A stretch of DNA of 64,000 nucleotides from Acestrorhynchus altus (lineage: Eukaryota; Chordata; Actinopteri; Characiformes; Acestrorhynchidae). Every line of letters begins with the position of its first letter. The stretch's first letter is position 1. Shown here in pieces: positions 37,182 to 49,134 of this stretch. Position numbers and translations under genes: made by a program. The stretch covers positions 4,113,633-4,177,632 of the forward strand of contig CM067503.1 in NCBI GenBank assembly GCA_034509495.1. The letters run 5' to 3'. The notes beneath the pieces were generated by a model. That model was not told the DNA's origin. It ran no database searches and worked only from the letters and a program-made list of their open reading frames with translations.

Positions 37182-37321
37182 CTCAGGGTCGTTTGGAGGA
37201 GCAGCGCAGCGTGGCCCCGGGCCCTATGGATGATGAGGATTTCTTCTCCTTGTTGCTGAAGGTCCAGGGGGGACGGATGGATGAGCAGCGGACGGAAATG
37301 CCCGTAGCACTTAAGTACTGA
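31404..37321 (+). CDS. gpsm3: GPSM3-like G-protein signalling modulator with four GoLoco motifs
   Basis: Coding exons 31404-31925, 34082-34238, 35671-35972 and 37181-37321; GT/AG borders and phases agree, 1122 nt, 373 aa. Exon 1 (residues 1-174) is a highly acidic, Glu-rich, low-complexity region with no domain I know. GoLoco motifs follow: about 181-206 (LYELLCTLQEGRRLNDQR), 237-258 (EFFDLVATSQGRRLDDQR), 317-337 (DLYNMILTSQ, intron, AQGRLEEQR) and 343-366 (DFFSLLLKVQGGRMDEQR). All four keep the final Gln-Arg, whose Arg contacts bound GDP on G-alpha-i in known structures. GoLoco proteins act as GDP-dissociation inhibitors on G-alpha-i/o. GPSM1 and GPSM2 also have four motifs but carry N-terminal TPRs, which are absent here; position next to pbx2 and the Notch-like gene favours GPSM3. 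Human GPSM3 is only about 160 aa, so this form is long. Confidence 0.88.
32336..32425 (+). mobile_element. tRNA-type SINE head
   Basis: An A-box-like TGGCTCAGTGG (32340-32350) and a B-box-like GGTTTAAATCC (32402-32412) are spaced as in tRNA-derived SINEs. The rest of the element is not clear. In gpsm3 intron 1. Confidence 0.5.
32695..32800 (-). mobile_element. tRNA-type SINE head, opposite strand
   Basis: Minus strand: A-box TGGCTCAGTGG (32786-32776) and B-box GGTTTGATACC (32753-32743). It faces the plus-strand copy at 32336, so the two may be the ends of one inverted pair. Confidence 0.5.
37099..37180 (+). repeat. gpsm3: (CT)n(CA)n microsatellite forming the last gpsm3 acceptor
   Basis: About 18 CT units then about 21 CA units run directly into the AG (37179-37180) that precedes the last coding exon. 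The CT run serves as the polypyrimidine tract. Confidence 0.95.
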
Positions 37322-37799
37322 GAGGCTCAGGGGCTAACTCTGTTGAATAGAACATGGGTACTATTTCAGTTGTATTTGTCCAGGATTTTTATTTTGTTAC
37401 TTTTTTAACAATTTTTTTTCTTCAGAAAACATTTTTATGTGTGTGTGTAAAATAATTTCAAAATATTCAAAGAACAACAAAACAAAGGAACACTTTAAAT
37501 TTGAAGGTTGTGTAAACACAGACATAAGAATAGAGTAATTGATTTATGAAGCGGTACTTGAATGTTTATGAACAGCTTATGGCAGTATTCACAGTTTTTA
37601 TAATTATTGCATTATATTATAGTTGGTCAAGTATATGACATTGTAGTGACATAACAGCCTGTGTCCTGTTATGATTGAATGAATGAATTATGCTGTTATG
37701 AAGCTTCATACCTAAGTAATGGAACAATTACATAGTAATTTACCAAATGTATTTCTACTGTCACTCAAATACAGATGTTTTGTACTTTGTGCACCATTG

Positions 37800-38425
37800 G
37801 TATTTATACACTCATCGTAAAAAATAGTTGTATCCAGAAGGAATCGACCAATTGCTATGCACAACTACAATGGTGTCACTTAGAATGGCAGCGGGTCATC
37901 TTCAGTGACGAGTTCTGCTTTTGTCTTGGTGGAAACGACTGACGAATCCGTGTGTGGAGGCACTGTGGTCAGCGCCAGGTGTCATGGTGTGGGGTGCAAT
38001 TCTATACCATGACTTCTCCATTATATTCTTTAATCTCCATTACAGGCACTTTGACATTCCAACATACTGTTAATGAGGTTCTGCAATCAGTGGTCCTACC
38101 TTTTCTGAATCAAGTCAAGGCTCTTGTTGGAATGCTCTATTCCAACAGGACGACGCTCGTCCACATACTGCTTCAGCTCAAGCGCTCGCATTGAAGACAC
38201 AGATACTATGCTGTGGTCGGTCTCATCTCCAGACCTGTCCCTGATAGAAAATGTGTGGGATGCTATTGGACGCTCTATCAACACTCCACCCCACCACACC
38301 ATCTGCAGAACTGAGTGAGAACATTCAAGCTGGGATGAATCACAGGACACCATTAGGAACCTCTACAACTCCATCCCACACTTCCTTCTGGGTGCAACTA
38401 TTTGTGCAACTATATTAGTATGTGT
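37800..38425 (+). pseudogene. Tc1/mariner-type transposase relic
   Basis: Broken frames spell late parts of a Tc1-like DDE transposase: 'VTWRHCGQRQVSWCGVQFY'-like text at about 37950-38010, and SSPDLSLIENVWDAIGRS at about 38222-38275, the region of the third catalytic acidic residue. Stops and frame changes separate them, and the DNA-binding half is not visible. 'cactcatcgtaaaaaat' on the left may be a terminal repeat. Confidence 0.65.
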
Positions 38426-39774
38426 CTCAAAAAGAGTGATTTATAACTTTCAAAGGAAGTCACTATAAAAAGATTTTATTCCAAGCATTTCAATTCATCT
38501 CTTCATCATTCTGATGAAGATGAGATCATCCAGTTCTAGTCCTGCAGTGGGGAAATGTAAGAACCTCTGCCAGTTTCACATTATTTCCAAAAGTGAAAAA
38601 TGGACAAAGGTTTTTGTGTGACAGCAGCGAAATATCATCAAATATATCAAACCTTCAAATAAAGTGTAACCTGGAACATACTGTAGCTTTCTGCTGGAAC
38701 AAATTACCCACAGTACGACCTTATAATCTTTTAATATGGGTTCTTCAAGGTTTCCTTAATATAGCTGATGGTTCTCCATTAACCCATGACAACTCAAAGA
38801 AGCATGACTAAAAACCAAAATGTCTTCATTATTTTATGAATATATATAATTTTAAGCTAAAATGTAAATTTATTAAGATGGTCCTTTGTGTAGTTTACAC
38901 AAATTAACTAATGTATTATTTAATATCCTCCTTGATATTTTCATTTATTTGTTTGTCTTACAGGGACAATCCAAAAACAAATGACTGTAAATGAGCCAGA
39001 GTCAGCCCTAAAGGCACTTTTTCATCCGTAGTCCCTAGATATTGGAATCGGGGATTTAGAAAGAGTAGCTTGTCTGTAGTTAATGATTTTTCAGGAAGTG
39101 AGCTTTAGTTGGGTTGTTGTGTAATGTGTGTTTTGAGCCTCCATGCACAGAATCACAGAAAATGCTGGGCAGCCAGCATGTGATGTTTTATTTAATCACA
39201 CTGTCAAAGCAGATGGTTCCCCGACTGAAACGGTCTGCGAGCCAAAGCTCGCAGGCCCCAGTTTCAATAGCCCTATTTTAACATATCGCTACAGTGCTTC
39301 TTGTACCACAAGACCTATTTGTGCTTCTTTCGTTTGGGCCACGTGTACCATCCTCTTCACATACTTCACTGTCAGCCCGCCAAAAGTTCAGTTAACATCA
39401 AGTATGGACAGATAATCATCTGCCAACCAAACCTCAAACTGTGTTTTTTAAATGATAAATATGTAGAAGACTCCTGACCCATGATATCAGTAATATTTCT
39501 TAGCCTCCTGTGTGCCTCAGTGATGAGAGTTTCATAGAATGTTTCGATTATTTTCAGTTTCTGCCAAGTTATGGTTGCCATACTGAGAAGAGCCAACTTC
39601 TAACTTTTAAATTGTTTCGTTCTTTTAAGTGTTTTTTTTCTAAGAGCTGTTTTTGAGCTGAATATAGAGATGGATACCAAACTTTGTGTGATGTAATTAT
39701 ACCTAATATTGTACTCCATGGTTTAATAATGTGAAACCACTGAAGCCCAATTTCTGCCTTGGAGAGGAAGGTCA

Positions 39775-40205
39775 TACATTAAGTCATAATAATGTGACAG
39801 TCGTAATAAGTTGTGCTTATGAAACAGGACCTCATAATAAGGACATATTGAGTCATAATTATGAGTTTATAAGTCATAATAATGAGATACATCATAATTA
39901 TAAGATTCCATGTCACACTAATGAGATATTAAGTCATCATTATAAGAATGTTATAAGTCAAAGTCAAAATTATTATATAATAATAGTCATACTAATGAGA
40001 TTTTGACAACATTATTAATTACTAAGTTATAACAATGAGACATTAAGTCATCATTATGATATTATGACTTACTATCTCATAAGCATTATGCATTATCTCA
40101 TTTTAACGACAACATCTCATAATAATGACTTAATTTTTCATTATGATTATTAAACATCTCATAATTATGATTGATTATCTCTAGTATAACTCACTATCGT
40201 ATTAT
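39775..40205 (+). repeat. Degenerate 'agtcataataatgaga' array with inverted right half
   Basis: To about 40060 the words read AAGTCATAATNATGAGA; from about 40075 to 40195 they read TCTCATAATNATGACT, the complement. The block could fold as one long imperfect hairpin. No gene is visible from 38430 to 40560. Confidence 0.75.
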
Positions 40206-40569
40206 TACTGTTTCACCCTTTATTTAGTCCAAGGGGCAGAACTGGGCTTCCATATATTAGACTACATTCACAGTACAAAACTACTTGCACTACTTTAGTG
40301 TTGCCAAGTCTGATGGGCTTAAATGAATATGAATAGTTTTTCTAATTTGCTTTATCATAGAATGCAAAACTCCAATCCATGTATGGTAAGTACAGTCATC
40401 CTCTCACAGTATTTAATACAATAGAACAACAAACTCTTCATTGTTTTATTGATGTAACAAAAGTGTTCAAGATAAAATGTCAATAAATTAATATCAAACT
40501 TCTCGTGGTTCTTGTGAGATACTTTTGTTTTTTTTGTGAGATACTTTTTTTTATTTGCAATCACATAAA

Positions 40570-40770
40570 GTCTTCACTTGGACTAAAGTATTGGGACACC
40601 TGCTCATTCACTGTTTCATCTGAAATCAAGGGTTAAAGGATTTATCCTGCTTTTGTTGGAGTAACTGTCTCTACTGTCTAGGAGAGGCTTTCTACTACAT
40701 TTTGGAGCACTGTTGTGAGGATTTTGATTGCATTCAGCAACAAGGGATGATCAGCACTGCACATTAATGC
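40570..40770 (+). mobile_element. MITE-family fragment (left part)
   Basis: Contains 'aaagtattgggacacct', 'cctgcttttgttggagtaac' and 'tttctactacattttggagc', matching the left half of the 63129-63541 element. Confidence 0.65.
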
Positions 40771-41382
40771 AAAATCCATAACCCAAAAAACTAGAAAAGT
40801 AATTGTCAATGATTGTCTGATTAAGTGAAAAGACTGAATAATGTATTCTGATGCAATCAAATCACACCCAGCGTTGAGTGAGCCTCTCAGCAAAATTATC
40901 AGCTCAAGCCAAAAATACATATATGCTATTGGATGGAAAAATGACAAAATTAATGAAAACCTGCAAAAAGTTCTGGGTTCAGTGTTTCATTTTGTTCAGT
41001 TTCAAATATACATTTTCATTTTGATGCATCCCTAATATTAACATTAAACATTGTCCAGTTCCATGTTCATTACACCAATGAAGCCCAGCAGAATAGATTT
41101 TAATTCTCCAAAGATAATTATTTTTTTGGTTCAGTTTTAATCACAATGTAACAGCAGGGTTAATCATCATGATTACCCTCCTAGCCCACGAGGAAGTGCG
41201 TGAAGGGATTATTGACTCATGCACTAAACCTACACTAGATGGCATTATAAACTAATGATGAAAAATTTGGGTTTGTTTCAGTACTGAACTGATGGAAACC
41301 ATCCAACTGTTCCAACTGCATTTCACAGGTACAGTGTTAAATATATATGCCCAAAAGTCTATTACATGACACTGACAGAACA

Positions 41383-41510
41383 ATGTACAAGAATTCCTTT
41401 AACAGTAGAGACAGTTGCTCCAACAAAAGCAGGATAGACCCTTGATTTCTGAAGGAACAATGAATGGTGTCCCAATACTTTTGTCCATGTAGTGTATGTG
41501 TGACATATAG
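41383..41510 (-). mobile_element. MITE-family fragment
   Basis: Reverse complement of the left end, with 'gttgctccaacaaaagcagg' and the terminal 'cccaatacttttgtcca'. Confidence 0.65.
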
Positions 41511-41794
41511 CACTGAGACTGACGGTGTGGACTGAGTGATTTTAATTTCACCATCATCAATGTTGAAATATAATAAGATCCATGCCAGTCCTAAATTTTT
41601 GCTTTCAGTGGACAATCACTGTTCAGTATGCTCATGTTGCTCCGTAGTCCTAGACTAGGCTTAGTCCCTGCTTGGGAAACCGGCCCAATATATGACTCTT
41701 CTAAACCTTGTCCCAAAAATCAACAGCCATGGGTTCTTCTAAGCAGCTACCTAGCATGCTGAAAAACGTTTGCATGCCACTGTAAATATTGGAA

Positions 41795-42030
41795 CCTTTG
41801 GGCACAATGCCCAGTGTCTCTAGGTGTGAGCTAAAGGGGTAAATAACCCCCTGGCATTGAGCTGTGAAGAAGTGGAACTGTGTTCTCTGTAATGATAGCG
41901 CTTCATTCAGTACTTCTGGGATAAGTTGGGGAGCTGGGGATGACGTGCAGTGATCTTCCAACATTTTGAACCTCCTAATGATCTTGTCACTGAATGCAAT
42001 CCAGTCTTCACAGCAGTGCTCCAAAACCCG
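41795..42030 (-). mobile_element. MITE-family fragment (middle)
   Basis: Reverse-complement match to the central part: 'ggaactgtgttctctg', 'acttctgggataagttgggg' and 'cagcagtgctccaaaa'. Confidence 0.6.
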
Positions 42031-42439
42031 TCCATTAGAACCGTCAGAATAAGTGTACCACTGATGTGCCTTTCTATGAGCAGCTCTGCAGAGTGACCAT
42101 AGCAACGTCTACATGGAGCCCCAGCTCCCCTGAGGCCTATTATGAACGTAAGTAAGTGATTTATTGAGGAAATGCATTTCATTTCCAAAGCTTTCTCTGT
42201 AACCAAGCCAAGCATGTTGTTGTGGACCGATTGTAAGACATTTGGTGTATTTATACGAGAGATTTGGCTGAGCTGTAGAAGGTTCCCAATCATTTGCTAA
42301 CCCTACATTCCATTCTTTACACTATATCGTTCTTTCAACAATGCAATATAAGGACCACCTTTGGTTCTCTATTACAAAAATGGGCCTCATCCACCAACAT
42401 CTACCTAACATTGTTCTTGAGTATATAATAGTGCGTAAT

Positions 42440-42550
42440 AGTGCTTTACATGTCCAAATGTTTGTGTTGACACCTGTTTGAATGAATGCATTCAGCTACT
42501 TCAACTTGCTGACACAGACGTGCAAATGCACACACAGTAGAGAAGTGCTA
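42440..42550 (-). mobile_element. MITE-family fragment (right end)
   Basis: Holds 'tgtccaaatgtttgtg', the right terminal sequence, then 'gaatgcattcagctactt'. Confidence 0.6.
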
Positions 42551-43063
42551 GACCTTTGGATTCCCCTAGACATGATGAACAAAAATTTCCAGTGCTGTTA
42601 TTTAAGACTTCATCCAGTGGGCTCGGATGTAAGCACCTTGTATAACAAGAGGCTTATTCCAGTAAAGGCAGACTGCCATCACTGTCCTCCTGTCCCCACA
42701 CTGTGCACCACCTTCATTTTCTGCAGACCTGCAGCTCATACAGACACACTGTGCAGCTGCTGTTCTGAAACAGTGAAGAAGTGAAACTCTGTAGTGAACG
42801 ACTGGGCTCGTTTAGGTGTTATTTGTATTGTTAACCACTAAGAGGTCCCCGAAATTGCCAGGTGCACCACAGAGCATGCCAACTACTGCCAACACCAGCA
42901 TTTAGTGTTTATGCCTGGTTTACATGATTTATCCTAAAGGGATAAGAACTGAAACATGACTCTGTTTGTGCTGGGAATGATGTGGATACAGAGCTAAATC
43001 TTTTGGCCTTAAAGGGACACAGGTTATATTATTAGTCTTACCACTGTAACATCTGAGAAAATA

Positions 43064-43350
43064 TTCACACTGACCAGCCATATCATTAAAAACACCTGCC
43101 TTATACTATATATGTTCACCTCATGACCCCTAAACAGCTCCGATCCAGTGAGGCATGGACTCCAAAAGACAACTGAAGGTGTCTGGTGTTATGTGGAGCC
43201 AAGATGTTACAACAGATCTTTAAAGTCCTGTAAGTTGTACGGTGGGAACTCCATCAGCTTCAGTGAGCCTTGGTTGCCCACCTATTGTCCTTCCTTAGGT
43301 ACTGACCACTGCAAAACAGGAACACAAGATCTTCCTGATGTTTTTGTCTT
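43064..43350 (-). mobile_element. Tc1-type non-autonomous fragment, copy 1
   Basis: 'accagccatatcattaaaaa', 'aggcatggactccaaaagac' and 'ccttccttaggtactgacca' are landmarks of a widespread teleost Tc1-like element whose transposase would read on the minus strand. Most of the middle is deleted. A second copy is at 47349-47800. Confidence 0.6.
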
Positions 43351-43392
43351 AAACATCACAGTTTCAAAATCAAAATTACTTTAATTATTTTA

Positions 43393-44728
43393 GAGGGATT
43401 TTTTTATTATATATAAATAATAATAATTTCTATGAAAATGAACAAATGAATATCCAACATTGATTTTGATTCAACAGAATTATTTTAAAAAGTAAACTCA
43501 TTTAACAGACAAACAGACAAAAATGATGGTACACCTGAATATAATGTGACCAAAGGGACATTTTAAATCAAGGTGTGTCCACTAATTAGCATCACGGTTG
43601 TCTACAATCTTGTAATCAGTCAGTGGGCTGATATATAGGGCTACAGGGAGTCAGTGTGCTGTTTGGTGACATGGTGTGAACCACACTCAACATGGACCAG
43701 AGGAAGTGAAGGAAAGAATTGTCTGGGGAGATTAGGAAGAAAATTATTGACAAGCATGTTAAAGGTAAAGGTTATAAGACCATCTCCAAGCAGCTTGATG
43801 TTACTGTGACCACAGTTGCACATATTATTCAGAAACTGTAGGCAACCTCCCTGGATGTGGCCGTAGGAGGTAAATTTATCAAAGAGACAGATAATACGAA
43901 TGGTAACAAAAGAGTCCAGAAAAACGTCTAAAGAGATTAAAGTTGAACTTCAAACTCAAGGAACATCAGTGTGAGATCACACCATCCGTCGTTGTTTGAG
44001 CCAAAGTGGACTTAATGGCAGACGACCAAGGAGGAAAACAAATCATAAAAAAGCCAGACTGGAATTTGCCAAACGACATGTTGACAAGCCACAAAGCTTC
44101 TGGGAGAATGTCATATAGACAGATGAGACAAAAATGGACCAAGGCACATCAGCTCTATGTTCACAGACAGAAAAATGAAGCATATCAAGAAAAGAACACT
44201 GTCCCTACTATGAAACACGGAGGAGGCTCTCTTATGTTCTGGGGCTGCTTTGCTCTATCTGGCACAGGGTGTCTTGAGTCTGTGCAGGGTACAATGAACT
44301 CTGAAGTCTATCAAGGGATTCTAGAGAGAAATGTGCTGCCCAGAGTCAGAAAGCTTGGTCTCAGTTGTAGGTCACGGGCCTACATGGGACTATTCTACGA
44401 GCCCTGACTTACATCCTATTGAGCATCTTTGGAAGAACCTGAAACATGCCCTCTGGAAAAGGATCCCTTCAAACCTGAGACAACTGGAGCAGTTCATGGA
44501 GATTGGGCCAAAATACCTCCTGAGAGGTGCAGAAGTCTCACTGACAGTTCCGGGAATTGCTTGTTTGCAGTGATTGCCTCAAAAGGTTGTGCAACAAAAT
44601 ATTAAGTGAATACCATACTTTCTGTCCAGGCCTGTTTCATGAACTTTTAACATAATTCTGTTGATGGTTGAAAAGCAATGTCTGACTTTCACTGGTTAAT
44701 TTTTATAGCATTTTTATTTATATATTAA
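43393..44728 (+). mobile_element. Tc1-like transposon with long inverted ends, inactive
   Basis: An about 1.34-kb element. Its left end (43393 to about 43560) and right end (about 44590-44728) are degenerate inverted copies; for example 'ataattctgttga' on the right is the complement of text near 43478-43490. Inside are the usual leader ('gtgtccactaattagcatca'), N-terminal paired-like fragments (43690-43840), and catalytic-domain fragments TMKHGGGSLMFWGCFALSG (44210-44268) and SPDLHPIEHLWKNLKHALWK (44402-44460). Several stops and frameshifts make it inactive. Confidence 0.8.
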
Positions 44729-44729
44729 T

Positions 44730-45850
44730 ATTATTAAGTATGTAACTATAAGGAACTATAAGGCTCTATCTATTAAAGAGTTATTTTTATTCTGTATCTG
44801 CTTTTTGTGAGGTGTTTTCAATGCATTTTAGACTCTTTTTCTAGAAAACAGAAAGTTTCCATCTCCATATTTGTCAATGTCACTATAAAGACTTTCAAGC
44901 TCAATATCTCAGAACTGCTCAGAATACAGATAGAACCTTGTAGCCTCAAGGGCACGATATATAAAACAGTCACTGTTACAACTGAAACTCCAAAGCAATG
45001 TTTCCGGAGAAGCAAAGAGCAATCTTAAATGTTCAGTATAACAGGATATGAGATCATCCAAATGATATAAACACAAAATGATGGGGAATGCGGAGAGCAA
45101 ACAAATATCTATATTATTGTTTTGTAGATACATTATACTTTATATATGTTTGAAAACATATGATAATATTATACGTTTGTATAGTTGTATTATATTTGTA
45201 TTGTGTGTGTAGAACTCCTTTAAAAGTTGAGAACAATATATAAAAGTCATTTTATGTATTCATTTAGTCACTTTTTCATTCTCAGGTGCTCTTTCTGTCA
45301 TGCTATAAAACGAGCTGTGTACTGTAGTTTATGTTTGTGCTTTATTTAAATCAGAATTCTTCAGTCAGTTGTTTTACTTTGATGTCTGAGAGAAAAATGA
45401 CCCAGCTGGTCCTCTTCCCGTAATAGCTGGTTGGATTTAGAACGGTCCCACATGGCTGTCTGGTAATCTGATTTGGCGGCGGTTATCTGCGTGGTTAAGT
45501 GTCCATAGGGAAATTCTGCAGGCAGGCTGGGGCTTGAGTCCTTGACCCTTTTTCTTTACCCCCATGCTCACCTGTGACCACCCAGGCCCCCAGGGGAATA
45601 CAGATTTATTACTTGCTCACTGCAGAAACAGGGTGTTCCTAAAGCATCGGAGCAAGTTCTGCTCAAGGATTATTTTGAGTGGCTATCAAGGAGAAGCATG
45701 ACTAAATTACTTTTCTCATTCCTGCCTGGACATATTCATTAACCCTCCCCTGAAAGGGCAGTATCCCCCTAAAACCACCCTGTCAATCAGCTGGAATGAC
45801 CTGAGTCTTATACAACAATTCTTTGGCTTTCTTCCAAGTGAACTTATATC
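44730..45850. other. No gene seen
   Basis: A/T-rich to about 45350, then a more balanced non-repetitive stretch (45380-45830) with no supported frame. Confidence 0.6.
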
Positions 45851-45853
45851 AAG

Positions 45854-46018
45854 GAAGCTCAAGGTAGGTGTTTCCAATAAAGTGGCCAGTTAGTGGAAGC
45901 AGAGGATGTGTTTCCAATAAATTGGCCAGTGAGAGGAAGCACGGGGTAGGTGTTTCCAATAATGTGGCCAATAAGTGAAAGCACAAGGTTGGCATTTCTT
46001 ATAAAGTGGCCAGTGGTT
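45854..46018 (+). repeat. About 42-bp tandem repeat, four copies
   Basis: Units begin 'gaagc' at about 45854, 45896, 45935 and 45977 and contain 'tgtttccaataaagtggcca' with drift. Confidence 0.85.
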
Positions 46019-46494
46019 TCCAGTCCATGGAATTTATGGACTTTTACGTATACGTACTAAAGTATTTTGGTGTAAAATGAAAGATGTTGGTGTGCATGCA
46101 GATACTAGAATATGATATGAAATATGAAATAGATTCGGACAAGCTAATGAAAAAGGATTTCGCACAGCTCATAATAGAAAATGAGGATCCAAGGGCTGAG
46201 TTAAGGAAGCCAAAGGTTTGCACTCAGATAATCTTCATTCTGTGCTCCATTGTTTTTCGTTTTCTGCTCTGAAGTATGATAATGAGATTAAAGCAAAAGT
46301 ATGGCTTAGCAGATCAGTCTCGGTTTGCATTCAGCAGGAGCAGTGCGGAGTAACAGGCCTCCTCGAAATGTGCAAATGAACATCGGCTGTAAATTGATTC
46401 AGCCTTATTGGCTTGATATTCCTCTCAGGCGCCAATGCAATTGAGATTCTGACCTGCTGTGGAATCTGTACGAGAGTCACAAGTCTCCAGATCG

Positions 46495-46496
<2 letters not shown>

Positions 46497-46582
<86 letters not shown>
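46497..46582 (+). repeat. (GT)n microsatellite
   Basis: About 42 GT units with a single GC interruption. Confidence 0.95.
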
Positions 46583-46585
<3 letters not shown>

Positions 46586-47348
46586 TTTACTCATTGTATT
46601 CGCATGTTCAGTCATGAATGGAGAACTTGCCCTGCGCTGTATAAGAAGTAGCCAGAAACAGCCCTTTTAAATAAAGTGGTCACTTTGATCTTGTCATCAT
46701 TTCAGCCTGCAAGATTCAAGTTCTGTTCCCTATCACAAACACCAACAGTAAAAACCTAGAGAACCAAAAGAACCTGAAGACTTCCCAAAGCTTATGAATG
46801 GACAAGGCATTCCTGCCCAAGGTGGACAATGCTGAAGGTCAGTGCTCGACTTTCTTTCAAAATCGACGGGTTCTTCCACAATCAAATGGTCATTTTCCAC
46901 AGCGCTCAGCAAGGGTTGTTCATACAGTGTCACTGAAAACCATCATTTGGTTCCCAAAAGCATGTTTGAAAAGATGGTTCTTTGGAGAACTTAAATGAGA
47001 TGGGTTTGTTTAAAAGACCTGGAGGTCACGCTCAATTTCTCTGTCTCCCTTAGACAATTGATTTAAGGAAATTCCAAGGAATTCCTAATTTACTCAAATC
47101 AATTGGCTAAGGAAATGAGAGGGCCCGGGCTGATCTAGTAGCCGATAATATTGAACCGGCAGATAATGGATGCACCTTTGCTACATTTGTATAGACACTT
47201 TGCATCACACTCTAAGAAAAGCAAGGTTCTTTGACCCATAACACAATAAATAGTGGAACCCTTTTGGTGGAATATATTATAAACCTTCTATACCCATTCG
47301 AGGGTATAAAACGCTTGTATTACACTCTTGGAAAACAACTCCTTTTAC

Positions 47349-47800
47349 TTGTAACCGCAGTGCAAGCCTTTACGGTGCTTTATGGAATACAAAACAGCTC
47401 TGACCCATTTGAGGCATGGACTGCATAAGACCTCGGAAGGTGGCCCCTGGCATCTGGAACCAACACATTACCAGTAGTTCCTTCAATTTCTGTAAGTCGT
47501 GAGGTGGAACCTCAATGGATCTGATCAATGAACATTGGACATCCATGAATGTTGTTCACTGGTTATCCTTCCTTAAAGCACTTTTGGTAGGTACTGTCCA
47601 CTGCAACCCAGAAACGCCACAGAAGACCTGTCTGATTGATGTTTTTATCCATTTGTCATCAGTTTGGTTCTTGTCAGTGTGTCTCAGATTGTTACTCTTT
47701 AACACATCAGCTGCCTGTTCACTAGCTGACAGGTTCTGTTGTAACCAGATAATCAGAGTCGTTCACTTCACCTCTCATTGGCTCATTGGTGTGTAGAAGA
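47349..47800 (-). mobile_element. Tc1-type non-autonomous fragment, copy 2
   Basis: Same landmarks as 43064-43350 ('gaggcatggactgcataaga', 'tggtaggtactgtccactgc') plus the far end ('gtcgttcacttcacct'). Internally deleted. Confidence 0.6.
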
Positions 47801-47984
47801 AGCACTTTGGGGTTAAAGTTATAACAGTGTGTTAAACTAACCCCCCAGTACGGTGGCTGCACTAAAGCCTGGCTAGGTCTCACTGTGGTGTCAGTCAGTT
47901 GTTGGTCTGCTTCTCAGTAGAGTTCTACTACAGCCTCCAAGAGAGAGATTCCAGGTGTAGATGCTAGACTGCTGCTGTGTGGTA

Positions 47985-48315
47985 TTCCAGGTAGTTTCCA
48001 TGTGTTACAAGCCAGTTGCTATGGCGTTGCTATGTGAAAGCTAAATGGTTGTTATAATGGGGCATAGTGATTGCTATGGTATTTCAGGCAGTTGCCATGA
48101 AGTTGTCTAATGGTTGCTAGGTGGTTGCTGTGGAATCCCAGGAGGTTGCTATGGTGTTGTTATGTGAAATCTGGATGGTGGCCACAGTGTGGCACAGTGA
48201 TTGCTGTGGTATTTCAGACAGTTGCCATGAAGTTGTCTAATGGTTGCTATGGTTTAAAGAGAGTTGTGATATGCCAGGTAGTTACTATGGTGTCTCAGGT
48301 GGTTGCTCAGATGTT
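47985..48315 (-). repeat. Degenerate 'gtggttgctatg' minisatellite
   Basis: Complement of the CATAGCAACCAC satellite of 7216-7612 and 50880-51295. Confidence 0.8.
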
Positions 48316-48689
48316 GCCAAATGTGGTACCCCATGATGATGGTGGGGAGTTCCTAGTGTATTTCTATCATTACAGTTGAAGGGAGCCATAACGTTTGCAC
48401 CCCACTGAATTCTATGGGGCATTTCCACATGATCTACGGGAAAAGCATGAATCCAATCAAAAAATGGGATACAAGAATACATAATCAGACCAATCAATCT
48501 GGAGTTGAAACAGTGTCAACATCTCAAAAACTGGGACGAGATAAACGTTGAAATTCAGCTAACAATACATCCCATAAAGCTATGAATGAATTATGTGACT
48601 TAAACACACAAATCAGAAGTCAAACACCCTTATAAACCCAATATCTGACATATGATCTGGATTGTCGTCCCTCTTGATGAATATATTTA

Positions 48690-49130
48690 ATGGCATGTAG
48701 CTATAGTCCTCCATTCAGTGATTCCTTTATTGTCACTGCTGGAATACGTGTCATATGTCAGATTTCTCACGCTGGAGACACCCTCGGAAATGAGACGCTG
48801 AGAGAGAGAGCCAAGCAATTAGAGGAGTGTCAGATGAAAAGATACAGGCTCGCGGCCCTGTGGCTGAAATTAGTCTTGATAAAGCAGCTGTCTTTATTAT
48901 GGGAACTCATTGAAACTGTCAGATGGATTTGCATATAAATGGTCTCTGTGGCCTGCGGAGACCGCGGGTGTTGGCACAGCCGGCTTGGTTACGTCTCTAT
49001 TGTACAGGTTGGCTTGTACAAGCAGCTTGTGCTGTCGTACAACGGGCTGTTATTGTTCGTTTGCTTTGGACTGGATGTCAGAAGTTCATTCGCCGAAGCA
49101 CAGGTCAGGACAGTAGTGCGCTTGTTGATG
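48690..49130. promoter_or_regulatory. Candidate conserved non-coding element
   Basis: A balanced, non-repetitive stretch among repeats. It contains an octamer-like ATTTGCATA at about 48928-48936 beside a TATAAATGG. There is no supported frame. The regulatory role is a guess from composition and motif only. Confidence 0.25.
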
Positions 49131-49134
49131 TTTA

